DNA of 64,000 nucleotides from Bugula neritina (GCA_964035545.1 OZ037770.1:14544642-14608641); one strand, 5' to 3'; shown: positions 1 to 15,490, counted from the first letter of the stretch. The notes: generated by a model not told the origin, from the sequence alone. Made by a program: numbers and translations.

Positions 1-362
1 TGATAATTATTTAATAACTTTACTGATCACCTAAGACTGAGACTCATCACTTAAAGTTAATTATTATAAGATTATCGTTTAGATTTGCTCCTAATTCTAC
101 AGTTACGCCCACTCTTAGTCTTAGTAGTGACCTTTTCAAATAAAAATGAATTTCAATTACATTCATTGAATTAATTTCCAGAGGGAGCATCAGAATGAGA
201 ATCAGAATGAGAATCAGAATGAGAAGGCGAAGCTGTACCCCAAATAAAACTTGAATAAAATAAACTAATTTGCTTCACCTAGAAAGCAGATAAACAAATA
301 ATTTCAAAAATAGTTATTCTTTAGCATAAAATATATACAAACTTAGGTTACCAATAACATAC

Positions 363-422
363 CCCAGTTTCATCTAAGGTTTCCCAATCATCATTTTCAT
401 CACTAAAATCTTGTTCAGCCAT
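363..422 (-). CDS. First coding exon of an acidic protein (gene continues off the left edge)
   Basis: An ATG at 422-420 opens 20 codons (MAEQDFSDENDDWETLDETG) that end exactly at a consensus donor GG|GTATGT (GT = plus-strand AC at 361-362), phase 0. Seven of the 20 residues are D or E and there is a W-E-x-L-D motif. No later exon is in the window. The acidic start with one tryptophan loosely recalls the N-terminus of SUZ-domain protein SZRD1, but 20 residues cannot settle that, so no symbol is given. An E2F-like GC-rich motif lies about 50 bases upstream of the ATG, which supports a real 5' end. It lies head-to-tail with the Fcf2-family gene on the same strand. Confidence 0.55.
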
Positions 423-468
423 TTTAGGTCAACTGAGGGTCGTGTAGACTGATTTCACGACTATAACG

Positions 469-476
469 GGCGGGAA
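469..476 (-). promoter_or_regulatory. E2F-like / GC-rich promoter motif
   Basis: On the minus strand this reads TTCCCGCC, inside TTCCCGCCCG, in otherwise AT-rich DNA and 47 bases upstream of the ATG of the minus-strand first exon. Several CpGs lie nearby (plus-strand cgtg, cacga, aacggg). The motif fits an E2F or GC-box site; its function is inferred only. Confidence 0.3.
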
Positions 477-1402
477 GATGTAATGTAATAATATTGAGAT
501 CAGCTCGTCGCAAAAACGTACTTCATACTAAATTTTTTTAAGGTAGGATACAACTCCTAAGTAAACCTCAAAATAGTGCCAGTTTGTTTAGTTCATTATA
601 TCTCATAAAATTAAAAAATATATTACATGTATTTTCTAACCACTCTACTACAACCAAAGCTTCAGTTCATTATACATGTGAGGTAATTAATAACTAGGTA
701 ATATTCATGCCTGTGCCTAAATGCTATTTGCTAGCTAACATGTCCGAGGATGAATAAAACTATGAAAGTAGTTTAATAAAGTATGCTTATAAACTAACAA
801 CAGCTAATAAAAAGGCTTTTGCCATTGCAGACGCATGAGTGATAACTCTCAAAGAGTGACGTTTCACTTATGGCTAAACTTTAGTATGCTGATAGCAAAC
901 TGAGGCGGTGCAGATCATTATCTTCTGATAAGAGCATGTATTGAAAATAGCTGCAAGTTTATGGAACTAAGTAAATTTCTACTATTTTTAATGTTAGTTT
1001 AAACTCTAAGGCCTAAAGCTCTAGAATTGAAATATCTCAAAACACTCACAGGCAGAGAATTGATCAAATATTTTAATCACTGTATATTTCATTAACTAAA
1101 ACTTTGATTATTATTAAACTGATGTGTTTGCATCTCGTATCTCAAATGTCAGGCTGACGTTTCCTGAAAGACTAATTCATGAATACAAAAGTAGTATGCC
1201 ACATCTTGTGTCAGCCTGCAAGTTGCTATTCCACCCCTACTGATGAAATGTCACCCGTGTGGGGGGGAGTGATGACACCTTTACTGGTGCCACAAAATTT
1301 AGATCAAAGCTTTTATTGTAAAAAAAACCATCACTTCTTGAGAATTTTCAAAAGATGTAATTTATTTTTATAATACCCTACTTAGTAACAAATGGAGATA
1401 TA

Positions 1403-1408
1403 TTTATT
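1403..1408 (-). terminator. Candidate polyadenylation signal AATAAA
   Basis: Reads AATAAA on the minus strand about 100 bases past the stop of the Fcf2-family gene. Position is plausible; no transcript evidence. Confidence 0.35.
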
Positions 1409-1509
1409 CAAATTTTACTATTGACCTTGTTAATAAATACAGAGTGATAAATGTACAACAAAAAGAACTTATATATTATTTACATGTCACAGACAAATAA
1501 ACTCTAGAG

Positions 1510-4208
<2,699 letters not shown>

Positions 4209-5548
4209 CTTGAAAATTCAACGTATTCTTTTCAAAGTCTCTGTAATAGATAATAGACATAGTAAATGTAATACATTACGATTATTATAATTATTTCACA
4301 AGAATGCAACATATTACATGTATTTCATGTATATTATTATTGATTAAGATCATTTATTATCAATACAACCAAACAAATTTATGTAAAGAGTAATGAGTAA
4401 AGATTAACTGTAATGACAATACTGATACTCATAGTAATAGTGATACTCATACTCATAGTGATAGTCATACTCATACTCATACTGATAGTCCAAGTCACAA
4501 TGATTGAAGAAAAATTCAAAATATGTTAAACTGAAGACGAAAAATTAGAGCTGTTAATATCAAGATGATGATATGGACAATAGTACTAGGAATACAAAAA
4601 TTATTATGACTGATGATAGTGATAGTGATACTGGTAGCTATAAAATAATAAATTCAAGTAATCGTCCAAGGTCAAGCGTGAGCGGATATGAGTGATAGCC
4701 TGTTAAGCTTGTTCCGATGTAGTTGAGTATATGATCGTGGTACGATTACCAAATGAAAACCAGAGTGTGCTAAGATGCGGCGATTTTAATTTTGTCAGCT
4801 ATTACCATTTCCGAATTTTAAGTCCGTCTGTATTGATGTTAAATAGGACTTTTCCATCTTATTTTTCTCATTTGTAGTGATTACCAGAATCATACATTTT
4901 TTTATAGTCAACTAAAATATTTTACAGTGAACATATATTTGAATTAAACGCATTTAGATGTTAATTGCTATTGTCCTTGTAGTTGTTGCAAATGATAACT
5001 AAAATTGAAGTTGAGTTAAAACATTAAACAAAAAATTAAAATTAAATTGAAACTGTACTACTAGTACTAGTACTACTACTAGTAGTAGTACTAGTACTAC
5101 TACTAGTACTAGTACTTATACTACAGTACTAGATCTAGTACTACTATTAGTACTAGTGCTACTAATACTGGTATTACTAGTAGTAGTACTACTATTATTT
5201 CTACGTCCACTGTAGTCTGTAGCACTATGACTGTGACTATCACTATAACTGAGAATAGGTACTTGCACTACTTCTACTTTTAGTGCTAGTGAATTTTTTG
5301 TATATTATTTAAATATTATAATCATAACCATTATTGTTATTAATTATTTAGATAATTTCTCATATTTTCATTTTGATCTCCACCACAGGTACTGAATAAA
5401 TTCAATGGCTCTCAAATTAGCCAATGAAATAAAAAAAGTTTATAGATCTTTAAGTTTATATCTGTGCCATAAATGTTTACTCATTATCCATGTGTTGTTC
5501 ACTATAATAACAATGCTATTGGTATGCTGTAGATTTTTTGGTGCAAAA
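4209..5548. other. Intergenic between divergent genes, with low-complexity repeats
   Basis: Separates the minus-strand Fcf2-family gene from the plus-strand PXYLP1-like gene, so it should hold both promoters and 5' UTR exons. Visible: degenerate atactcatagtgatag repeats (about 4420-4500) and an ACT/AGT triplet block (5053-5210). Two possible 5' UTR acceptors for PXYLP1 lie at 5389 and 5532. No other coding exon seen. Confidence 0.5.
5053..5210. repeat. Self-complementary ACT/AGT triplet tract
   Basis: Alternating runs of tac/act and agt, such as ctactactagtagtagtac, with many CTAG and GTAC palindromes. Because ACT and AGT are reverse complements the tract contains many short inverted repeats. 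Confidence 0.85.
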
Positions 5549-8500
5549 ATGGGTCGCCTTCGCCGTATGCTACTAGCTCTAGTGGTGTGCATGGTGATTA
5601 GCACAGTGCTGCTTCTTCATTATTTGGGTCAAAGCGAATTCCCTCCTTCTACCACCAGTTCTATGTTGGATTTTGGCGAGACAAATGAGGACACCCTACC
5701 TAATGTCCGGTTGGGGTATTGCCATTTTCCAGAAAATATCAAACTTGGATCTGAAGGTGAACTATTATTCTTGAAAAATTAAATGGAGCCGCTTTAATTT
5801 TTTTTAGTTTTTTTTGTTAAAATCGCTTTGATTTCTGTGTTATTCGAGTGTCTCAAATGCAGTATCTAAACCTCTTTTCTTTCCATAATTTTCTGTTTCA
5901 ATATACTTTGAACAGCATCAGCACAATTTTTTAAAAATTGCGTTTAATACAACAGACTGCTTAGTATAATACACTATGTTGTACAATAGGCTCTGATATA
6001 TTACCAGTAGTATAATTATAATCTAAAATGTATATTACAATAGACTGTGTAACATAATACTGTGTAATACAATAGACTGTGATCCTGTGTACGCATACAG
6101 GTATACCCCCATCAGTACGCTACAAGCTCAAATCAGTCACCGCTCTCATAAGACATGGTAACAGACTACCCATGGAGTCTACGCCACCTCTCGGACCCCT
6201 GAAACACCCAAACGTCTCTTGCAAACTCGACATTAAAGACAGCTACATGCCAAAGCAGCTCGCAGATTTCATTGGTTAGTGATGGCAGACGTTTCTGTTG
6301 TTAAAGTATGAGGGTGTAGATTTAAGATATTGTTCAATGTTGTGCCTAATTGTTGCTTATTGCCTGTTGCTTATTGACTGTTGTTTATTGTTTATTGCCT
6401 GTTGTTTATTGCTTATAATTTGTTGCCTATAGAAGCAACTAGTAAGAATATTAACTCACTTCTTACTGGTCAACCTTTGATTCTTAGTTTTGGCACTCGA
6501 CATCAAACCAAATTATTCCAACGTGATTATCATTTCTTTTGCTGGTCAGTTAATTTTAGTCGATGCTTTGTGTTAGACATATATAGTGGTTTTGGTGAAA
6601 AATTATCTAGGAACATTTGTTGTTAGTCTTGACTTCGGTTTTATTGAATGAACGTTAAAAAGCCACATTTTCCTTCTCTTGTTTAAACTACTCAATAAAC
6701 CCCAAAACAAATTGGATAAACTGAAATGCTTATATTTTTCTTCTAAAAGTTAGAGGCTTTAGCTACTAAGGATTTATTTCCTTTTTGGTGATGTTTTCAC
6801 TTTGTGTATCTGTTGCAGAAAAGACTAACGTAATGCCTACGTGGACATATGAGACATTACGACCTCAGTCTCCAGTATGTCATTCGGCTGGTCTGACACA
6901 GCTGGGTGTGGAGCAGCATCTGAAAACAGGCGGGCTTCTTCACCAGGTATGCTTTATGACTCATTTCACCAGGTATGTTTTATGACTCATTTCACCAGGT
7001 ATGCTTTATGACTCATCTCACCTTGTATGTTTTATGACTAACTGTCTTAGAATAAAAACTTGGAAATTTAAGTTTTCCTGGTTTACAAATTTCAACTTTT
7101 CATAGTTTTTCAACTTGATACAAAAATGGTTGCCATGGTAACTTGAGGTCTTGCTCATCTGTGATTGTTGAAGGTTTACTGGGCAGATACTTTGTGTTCC
7201 CTTTTTGCCATTACATTCACAGACTGTTGGAATTTAAAACTAGAGTTACGGTTTGCCCTAAATACAGCTTTGTTATGAATAGCTATCCAGTTTCATTGAC
7301 TAGTAATAGTACAGCTTTTGGGAGTTGTCTGTAGATTCTAGATATTCACAAAATAAGATAACTCCAATTTGCATGTCTTTTCTCAATACAGCTGTTAGAA
7401 ATTATTCTCTAGTGTAATTTTTACAAAGTGTGTAGAAATATAGCCTGAAGGATACGCTTCTGACATTCCCGTGATGTCTTTTACCATTTTATGGGCTATA
7501 AATGTAATTTATTTGGGTTTTATTGAGTATCATGTACATCCCCATTTTCTCAGGTAAAATAACTTCAGGCAGTAGTTTGCCAAAGTAGCAGTAATATAAA
7601 AGCACACTAGAATGTTCTTTCAACTTGGTGAATAATAATTAAACTCAGTTAATAAAACGGTTTACTATAGAAAAAATCCCAACTCCATTAACATTAGTAT
7701 ATAAATTAATTAAATTAAGACATAGTTGGATAAAAGATAGTTTATAAATATGAATTATAAATTATAAATTATTTTTTATCCAACTAAGTTTAATTTAATT
7801 AATTTATATATTAATGCCAATAAAGTTATGAATTATAAATTATCTTCACAAATACTCATTATTATTTTGAAGCAATTATTTGCAACCTGTATACAAAATA
7901 AGGCAGCCGTTATTCTTACATGTTGTTTTCATAATGCAGGTAGTGTTTTTATTACTATTACTCCCAAGTGGAAGATTTTCTCTCTATGATAGTTTAGGGT
8001 CCTATCAACATTGTTTTGCAGTTTATTAAACCCCAGGCACATAAACACCGTTATACAGTCAGTTTACATGTCAGCTTGGAGTAGAAGCTTCTACTTTGAA
8101 TATAGCCTACAAACCTTTATGATTACTTCTTAGCTAAACCCTTTTGAATAACTTAAATTACTGAATTGAATTGGAATTCATAAAATTTTCGATTATTTTT
8201 TTTCAAATTTAAATAAGAGGTTGACCTTTATTTCACCTTGATGTTATTACCTGGACACGTCCGGGACGTGACTGCACTTATGAATATTATCAACTCCTAG
8301 TTATTACAATGTCGGTGTACATCAGTTACTTTTCTTGCTTATCGTATTGTGTTTTTTCTTGCTTGAGATGTGCTGACATTCCTTGACATCTCTCTTGGGA
8401 GGTTCCCACAAGGTTCAATTCAGTATGTTTTGCCTTAGGCAGCATTACTAACTCACAGGCAGCAATTGCCATATTCAACTGGGTCTGTCAACTTTCACTA

Positions 8501-11156
8501 GTTGAAAGTTTAACATTTTAATTCGTCTCCTGTTTTTATTGCTAATGGGATTTTTAAAAAGTTTACCAAATAAAGTTTGAGAGTTTGTAGTATTGTTTTT
8601 AGCGTCAACAATGAATTCGCTCATGAAACTGCAGTCCTGTGAGAGTGTCTGAAATTATATGATGATGACATGTTGACATCTTAAAACACTAGTAAAGCAT
8701 CTGCTATACTGAGCTCCACTATTAAAATAATAATGAATAACTCTAGTTCAGTGGTAAAAGGTACATTTGTCCTTGACATGTGTGTAGAACATTAAGAGGT
8801 CCTGTAGAATGCTGCTTTCGTGTCGTAGCGAAGCTATTACAACTTTCTCCTAGAGTTTTCCAGAGGGGGAAGGAGGGTTGTGACTAAACTGGCGGGAATT
8901 TAGTGTAACAAATGAAATCTAAATTGTGGTTACAGTCTTATGTCGAAATATGTTCTACATGACTGCTAGGCATACAAGAAACAACTGGCACTCACACAAC
9001 TCAATGTTAGTGTTGTCTCCACTACGCGGAGTAGGACGATTCAGAGTGCCGTAGCCTTTGTTTTCGGTCTCTTACATGGGGAGGTCGATTACGCTTCTCT
9101 AGCTGTGGATCTCGCTTACACACAAGAGTTTTGTCGACATACAAAGGTATTCTTATTGATTATTCCTTTCTAATGCTGGTGTGGTTTTTAGGTATTTGAT
9201 TGAATGTTTTTAAATGCAATAGTATGTTTTCTTTTTGCATCAGCAACTTTTAAGATTTTATCCTAAACTATTCTCTTCTACAGTAACATGTTCTCCACTT
9301 TATATAGAGAGATACATTCTGTTTAATATCCTCTGTTCAATGGAATGTATCAATACTGCCACTTATTTATTCACTCACTCACTCACTCACTCACTCACTC
9401 ACTCATACTCTCACTCACTCACTCATACTCTCACTCACTCATACACTCACTCACTCACTCACTCATGATACTCTCACTCACTCATACTCTCACTCACTCA
9501 CTCACTCACTCACTCACTCACTCACTCACTCACTCACTCACTCATACTCTCACTCACCTAGTAATACTTTCACTCACTTATTCATCTATAATTAACTTAA
9601 ATTTCTAATCAGCAGTTAATGTGTTGTAAACTTTCTGTAGGCTAGTCAGTGTAATTGTAAAGCTGCTGAGATTCACAGACGGAGGGGAGAGAAACGTCTG
9701 CGCGAAATGCGAAAAACCGACAGATTTTTTATCGAGTTTGACTCGAGCATTCATAAGTCAATGGGAGGCAGATACAGTGTCAAGTCATACTATCCTTGGA
9801 AAGCCGCCTTAGACATGATGGTGTCCAGGACATGTAGAAAGAAGGCACTTCCATGTAATAAAAGATATTGCTTTCGTGGTGAGTACCCCGCTGGGGGTCT
9901 GATTAGATGACTACTTACTAAATCACTTATTCACTGTTAAGTCATACAAACTTATAGTTATTCATCACTTGCCACAGTTCACTCACTGTTGTTACTTACC
10001 CTAGTAATTTACTGTATCACTCACTGTAGTTACTTACTGTAGTTACTAACTGTAGTTACTTACTGTAGTTACTAACTGTAGTCACTTACTGTAGTTACTA
10101 ACTGTAGTTACCAACTGTAGTCACTTACTGTAGTTACTAACTCTAGGTACTCACTGTAGTTACTTACTCTAGGTACTCACTGTAGTGGTTGTAGTTAATA
10201 ACTGTAGCTACTTACTGTAGTCACTTACTGTAGTTACTAGCTGTAGCTACTAACTGTAGTTACTCACTCTTGTAGTTTATTCACGATCAGTGCTTTGCAG
10301 TAAATGTGCTCTCTCATCTAATATATCGTGGAAATACTCAAATGTCTGCATACTCTCGTTTAATGCCGGTGATATGCTGGTGTTTTAGTGAGTCAAGTTG
10401 ATCTCATTTGGCAGAGTATGAGTTACTATTTCCAGCACATGTCTGCTGACACAGACATACTAATTGCTGCCAAGTTGGAGATGTACAGATTCCTCAAGGT
10501 AATTCTCCCGCGTAGTGCCCTGCTATCTGTTCATATCCTATTTTTTATGGAAATAGCTAGAAGCAGCACCGAGCTGGGTGTAACTCTGAACACATTAGTT
10601 TGGGGCTGTCTGGTTTGAAGTTCGGACAGTGTTTTCTATACAAATACTAGACTCAGTCACCCGCAACTCGGTGCTGCTTCTAACGATTTCCCATTTTCTA
10701 CATCCTTTATTTAAAAAAGATTTTTTTGTCATTTTTGTTGGTCGACTTAGTTGTTCAATATTTCAGGAGATAGTGTTAAGGATGTCTGACCACTCTACCC
10801 GCCCATCACAACTAATACCAGATAAGTTCACAGTCTACTCAGGTCACGATAATACTATAATACCACTGCTAATAGCGCTAGAACTACCGGTAAAACAATG
10901 GCCTCCGTTTGCATCTAGGCTAATATTTGAATTATATGAACCGTCTGCGGGTGCCGTGAGAAAAGAGCACATCTTCAAACTAATATACAATGGTAGAGAT
11001 GTCACTAGACAGTTGAAGTTCTGCGTCAGTAGTGTGGGCTATTTGTACCACGGGTGTGCGCTGAAAGACCTCGTCAACTATGTTCATAATATCGTGCCTA
11101 GTCTGGGTGCCACCAGCTACGCGGAGGCGTGTGGCTCGCAGAGAAATGTTTTATAG
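5549..11156 (+). CDS. PXYLP1: 2-phosphoxylose phosphatase 1-like (histidine acid phosphatase, type II membrane)
   Basis: Spliced CDS of 1425 nt, 474 aa (human PXYLP1 is 480 aa): exons 5549-5756, 6101-6274, 6819-6946, 8970-9146, 9641-9878, 10389-10498, 10767-11156; all GT-AG and phase-consistent. The family enzyme removes the 2-O-phosphate from xylose in the Golgi during synthesis of the glycosaminoglycan-protein linker. Residues about 5-27 form a signal anchor after an Arg-rich start (MGRLRR). The catalytic RHG motif is ALIRHGNRLP (R87, H88, G89). STTRSRTIQS matches the conserved TTGKSRTLQS block, and the C-terminal acid/base pair is in YSGHDNT (H372, D373). The FASRLIFELYE block and the YNGRDVT block also match the human protein. 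Start uncertainty: an in-frame ATG at 5405, just after a good acceptor at 5389, would add 48 aa including another hydrophobic stretch; 5549 is chosen because it matches the human N-terminus. The donor after exon 3 lies in a tandem array. Confidence 0.92.
6937..7040 (+). repeat. 26-bp tandem repeat carrying the PXYLP1 exon 3 splice donor
   Basis: Units 'caccaggtatgctttatgactcattt' repeat about four times from the exon 3 end into the intron. The first unit holds the real junction CACCAG|GTATG at 6946/6947; units two and three keep the same CACCAG|GTATG and the fourth is degraded (caccttgtatg). Confidence 0.85.
7692..7816. mobile_element. Small inverted-repeat element (MITE-like)
   Basis: Arms of about 43 bp: cattagtatataaattaatt… to gttggataaaa at 7692-7735, and its reverse complement ttttatccaac… to ttaatg at 7774-7816, differing at a few positions. 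The spacer is about 38 bp. Lies in the third coding intron of the PXYLP1 gene. No target duplication identified. Confidence 0.6.
9371..9590. repeat. (ACTC)n microsatellite with degenerate units
   Basis: Long ACTC runs broken by atactctc variants, in the fourth coding intron of the PXYLP1 gene and ending about 50 bases before the next exon. Ser/His/Thr/Leu-rich frames through it are artefacts. Confidence 0.9.
10005..10290. repeat. Tandem repeat, consensus tactgtagttact
   Basis: Degenerate copies of 'acttactgtagttactaactgtagt' in the PXYLP1 intron before 10389. Confidence 0.85.
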
Positions 11157-11484
11157 CTGTATGAGTCGGAATTTTGGAAATTCTATTCACATTTAGTGGT
11201 TTCTCTCACCTATATTTGGGTTATTCAACAGCTGTTTGTTTATGAAATGATCACTCTTTTAAGAAGTTGACAAACAGAGTTTAGCTTCCTTTTTTTTCTA
11301 ACATTTAACTAAACTGATGTTATTATAAATCTTGAGACACAATTTTGCCAAAAGTTCACCAAATCTTTGCCCAGTTTTGAGGTTTATGAAAATTTAAATT
11401 GATTTTTGTTTGTGTAGCTTTACATTGAATCCAAAATCCTTGTTAGACTTGGTTTGGTCTATTTGGTTGAAACTTCAGTTTTTT

Positions 11485-11490
11485 AATAAA
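11485..11490 (+). terminator. Candidate polyadenylation signal AATAAA
   Basis: First good AATAAA after the PXYLP1 stop, about 330 bases downstream. No transcript evidence. Confidence 0.35.
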
Positions 11491-14400
11491 ATTGCGTTAC
11501 AATTTGCAATGCTCAGAAATAGAAAAATTCTTTAACATGTTGAATCTTCGGTTATAGTTTGGTTGTTGTTTGACTGCCATCTCTCAATATTTATTTGGAA
11601 AAACTGTTTGTAGTTTGTTGTTCTGTTGTTTATGGTTTGTTGTTATGTTATATTTAATTTCTTTATCCAGTTTCATTTTGTAAAGTCTTCCTAATTAGGC
11701 AAATTCTACGGCTGGTAGAAATTTGATCTTTTCTAAACAGTTGGTATCAATTTATGTTAAATAGAAATTCTACTAAAATTATAAATTTGCTTTTGTTATC
11801 AAAATTAAAATCACAGGCTTCTGGTAACAGGCTATCTTTTAGTTTGCTACTATTTCTCAATTTACGCAACCTATTGAATTATGTTATGTAAATTTTACTA
11901 CAACCTAGCTTTATCTATCTGTTGTATCTTGCTAGAATTCTATTTAATGACACTGCTTACATGCATGTTATGCAATCCTTCTATTTTTCTGTCACACTGT
12001 CTGGCATTGTTCAAGTTCGTAGCTGTTTATGGCAACTGTTAATGTATTTTATGACATTTTAATAGGTTTCTCTACTTTTTTAGTGTTGTACATTCAGTGC
12101 TATTGTTATAGGTATTTGAAGTATTGCAATAGCAGAGGCTATATGTAGTTTTGGCACTGGTGCATCACTGCTTTCAGCCAAAGATGTGGCTTATTCACTG
12201 TTGATACTTATTATATTTAAACTATTATTTTTAAAGTTTATTTTTCTTACGAGTCTCAGAATAAAATTAGTTCAAAATTTAAATCTCCTCTGTTTGTATT
12301 ATATTGATCGAAGCAAAAGGTGTCGGAAATTAAACTTGTTTTTTAAAATTGAAGGTGAATCTGGAATGAAATATGATTATTATAATTACTTAAACTCGTT
12401 TATTTTAAAATTTTAGGTTTTTAAGTAAACAGTATTTCTCAGTAATTTTCTTGGATTTCATATCTTCTAAATATGAAATTGAAAATATTTTGCAATATAC
12501 TTAAATGCATGCTCATTGGAGTGTGGCTTTCTTATAACCGCGGAAGTGTTCTCAAAATTTTTCACAATTTTTACTAGAAAGTGGCATTTAAATAAAACTA
12601 AAATTTATGCACTATATATTATGCATGTCTTACCACACTGTTACTACCCAAAATTTTATCGCCAGTTAAAACTTTGTTGCATGTGTTTAATACATTCCAA
12701 ACAATAATGTCATTTTGCGTAGACCCTTGTCTTTGATCCTATAGAAAGCATAGATAGTTGAGTCTTTCCTCATATAGAAAATATAGATAGTTGAGTGACT
12801 TTCTGCTGTCTTGAAATTGTTGTTAAAACTGTAACATTATAAATAGGGTGTTGGATAACCTTTGGTCATGCTATGTTTAAATTAAAACTAGTGGTTAATA
12901 CAAATAAAACTGTGTATTTAGAACATCTGTACAACAATGACATACTTGATTTCACTTTCTTATCCACTTACATCTGTAGATATTCTAACCTCTTCCTCTC
13001 ACATCTATGTCAATATCTTCACCATTTCTGACCAAAATTCACTGCTGCTTATTGACAAAGAAACACTAAAGCTGTGACTTTCATGGAATTCACACTTGAA
13101 AATATTTAATTAAGAGTTAAGCATGTGGCCGAAGGAAATAAACAAATCAAGTGAATGGTTTAGCCATGTTCCACAACAATAGATCATATCTGTTTCTTCT
13201 ATTTTTAATCTTTGTTTTTGAGCAATTAATTAGTGAAATCTAATTGAATGTTGCCAGTTGAATGTGTGAGGTTTTATTCTGTGTGCGGGTTTGGCACAAG
13301 GTTGACACCAGTTGTTGGATGTGAAACTGAGAGTCGAAGCTCATTGCGTACATCAGGGCCACTGAAAGGGAAATTCCGGTAAACTGTAGCTTGAGCTGGG
13401 GACCACAACGATCAGTATTTTTCAAATTACTTTATTCCAAACCTTACGAATCATTACACAATAAAGTCCCAATAGTTACAGCAAACTGCATGGTTTGTAG
13501 CAATGTATATTATAAGTAAGACATTCAAAAGGTAGTTTGTTACTCTAATTCATAGCAATTTGGAAAATAATTTTGATTTTATGCCATTGAGGACCACATA
13601 AATATAGGCCGCCTGTTGGACAGTCCTGATGAATGTTGGACATCAATGCAAATCGTCATTTCTAATCATACATTGACAGTGTAAAGCTTGAAATTTTATA
13701 CTTTCTGCAAAAACCTTTCATCTTTTAGTTTTTTAAACTCTGATGTGTTTTAGGCTTTTTTAATTGTTTTAAGGTTTTAGAAAGTTTACACTATATTTTA
13801 CAGTTGTTTAAATGAGTAAATCTGCGGTCCAATAATAGCAACACAGAAGTTTCCGGAAGTCTATTTGTTCTGATGACAGAATTTTTATTCTTACAACATC
13901 TCTAAACCCAAGTAGGTGTTTGTTTGTTTATGTCAGTAAATTTCGTTTGTTGCCGTAGAAAGCTCAAAATATTTACAATACGTATTAGTTTAGGTATTTG
14001 CTTGTAAAATAAAGTAAACAGTTAGATACGCTTTGGTACAGCAAAACCAGTTTCATTTTGGGAGTTGCCCTCTACAGTATATTTCTTGGTTATACAATGT
14101 ATTATAAAAGAATTCTCATCTTGTATATGATTCTAAACATAAACATAGGTTTTGGAAATAATGTCTGATTCGATGATCAAAGAGCTCGTTATCTAAATCA
14201 TCACTTGTCTGACAAATAGACAAAAGGCAGCAGATCTTTAAAGTGATAAAACTAGGGTGTGTCCAGCAGCAAGCTTCACCCTATTCATGTTATAAACCTG
14301 AAAAACAATAAACCCATCTAATTAGCAAGGCTTTTGTCTTCAAACACAGATACTATCATTGTTGGACTGTAACTATAAAATACTGCAAATATTTTGTGGT

Positions 14401-15160
14401 AAAAGCTGTCTTAGCCGTTAGTTGAGGTTAAGATCTAGGGCTAAGGGTTTTATGGTCCACTACTAAGAATATGAAAGTGAGTCAACAAGGGTGTGTCAAT
14501 TGCTGCCTCACACATATTTTCAGTTTAAATTTTTAAAACTTTAGCATTCAAAGCAGCAGCCTATTGTTTATGGTAGACAGTCTCAACATCTGTTTCCAAG
14601 AATTAGTTCCAATGATGGACTTCAGTTTGTAGGTAAAGCTTTTTGTTACTTTGAGCAAAGAGAATAATTAACTAATTTCACATTTGGAGTTGAGATTTTA
14701 TCATTTTGAATATCTAATCAAGTTGACTCCATTTCATAGTTTAACAGACATCTTTTCAGATATTACAGAAATTAGTCTTCTATTTTTCGTCATTCATTGT
14801 ATGAAAGCTCTAGATTTATGCAATCTTTCTAGAAGATTCTATTACTTGAAGTTGATTTGGTTGTTTCCTTGGAAGTTGTCCTTTTCCTATATTAAAAATG
14901 TAATATAGAATAATTTTAGAAACCTCAGGAATTTAAAAGGCAGCAAGTGGTTAAAAGTTTTTTTTTATTGGGTTGAAGTCAGCTGACTCAGATAAAGGAT
15001 AAGGAAAGAGAAAAATGGGGGGGGTCTCTAATGGATGGTAATAGTTTATGTGGTCACTACGAATTCTATTAAATCGGGCATTATGTTGTTTGGTTCAAGA
15101 ATCATTTTATTTTTAATAAGACTATTTTCCTTTTTATTTACAAACATTTGCTTCGAGTTG

Positions 15161-15238
15161 AACATAGGGTTACGTTTTCTCTTTGGTTAGCTTGACATTT
15201 TTGCTGCTGTCAAATGATAATCCGATTCGCAGGCGTAT
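15161..15238 (+). repeat. Direct repeat copy A, upstream of chordin exon 1
   Basis: About 78 bp from aacatagggttacg through cgcaggcgtatt, matched at about 90% by copy B at 16136-16212, inside chordin intron 1. It contains a small inverted repeat, TTGACATTTTTGCTGCTGTCAA, with TGACA/TGTCA half-sites as recognised by TALE homeodomain proteins. Confidence 0.85.
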
Positions 15239-15271
15239 TATCTATGCTCCGCCTTCCTCAGGCATTGCCAG

Positions 15272-15332
15272 CCAATCAGCATCGACTTTCGCGCTGGTAA
15301 CGCGACCCCCACTACTCGGTGTTATTTAAAAG
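15272..15332 (+). promoter_or_regulatory. Putative chordin core promoter (CCAAT box and TATA-like element)
   Basis: CCAAT at 15272-15276 within agccaatcagc, followed by a CpG-richer stretch (cgactttcgcgctggtaacgcgac) and a TATA-like TATTTAAAAG at 15323-15332. This is about 160 bases upstream of the chordin ATG, leaving a plausible short 5' UTR. Inferred from motifs only. Confidence 0.45.
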
Positions 15333-15490
15333 GCATTGAAAACTTTTAGATAAAGATTTATTGAAACTAATTACTATAGACAGGGTCTGCAGTGTAGAGC
15401 CTAGCACAAGCTGAATACTCTACAGATTACAAAGATAATTTACAAACAAGGAACTTGAGTCATTTTTTCACCAGAGGAGCTGCTTGAATT

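Larger units (their letters stand above)
423..1509. other. Intergenic: promoter side of the left gene, 3' flank of the Fcf2-family gene
   Basis: No convincing exon on either strand. A GC-richer patch at about 440-480 is the likely promoter of the leftward gene. The right part is the probable 3' UTR and end region of the Fcf2-family gene (stop at 1510), including a reverse AATAAA (plus TTTATT at 1403-1408). The open frame at 1179-1373 shows no protein-like character. Confidence 0.5.
11157..15250. other. PXYLP1 3' region and intergenic DNA before chordin
   Basis: About 4.1 kb with no supportable exon on either strand. An AATAAA at 11485-11490 is a candidate poly(A) site for the PXYLP1-like gene. 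The remainder is AT-rich unique sequence with only short open frames. A duplicated block begins at 15161, followed by the putative chordin promoter. Confidence 0.45.

Noticed and set aside
9235-9608. Ser/His/Thr/Leu-repeat proteins
   Set aside because: Translation of an ACTC microsatellite within a PXYLP1 intron.
12186-12416. Short lysine/leucine-rich frame downstream of PXYLP1
   Set aside because: Typical AT-rich chance frame; no start context or similarity.
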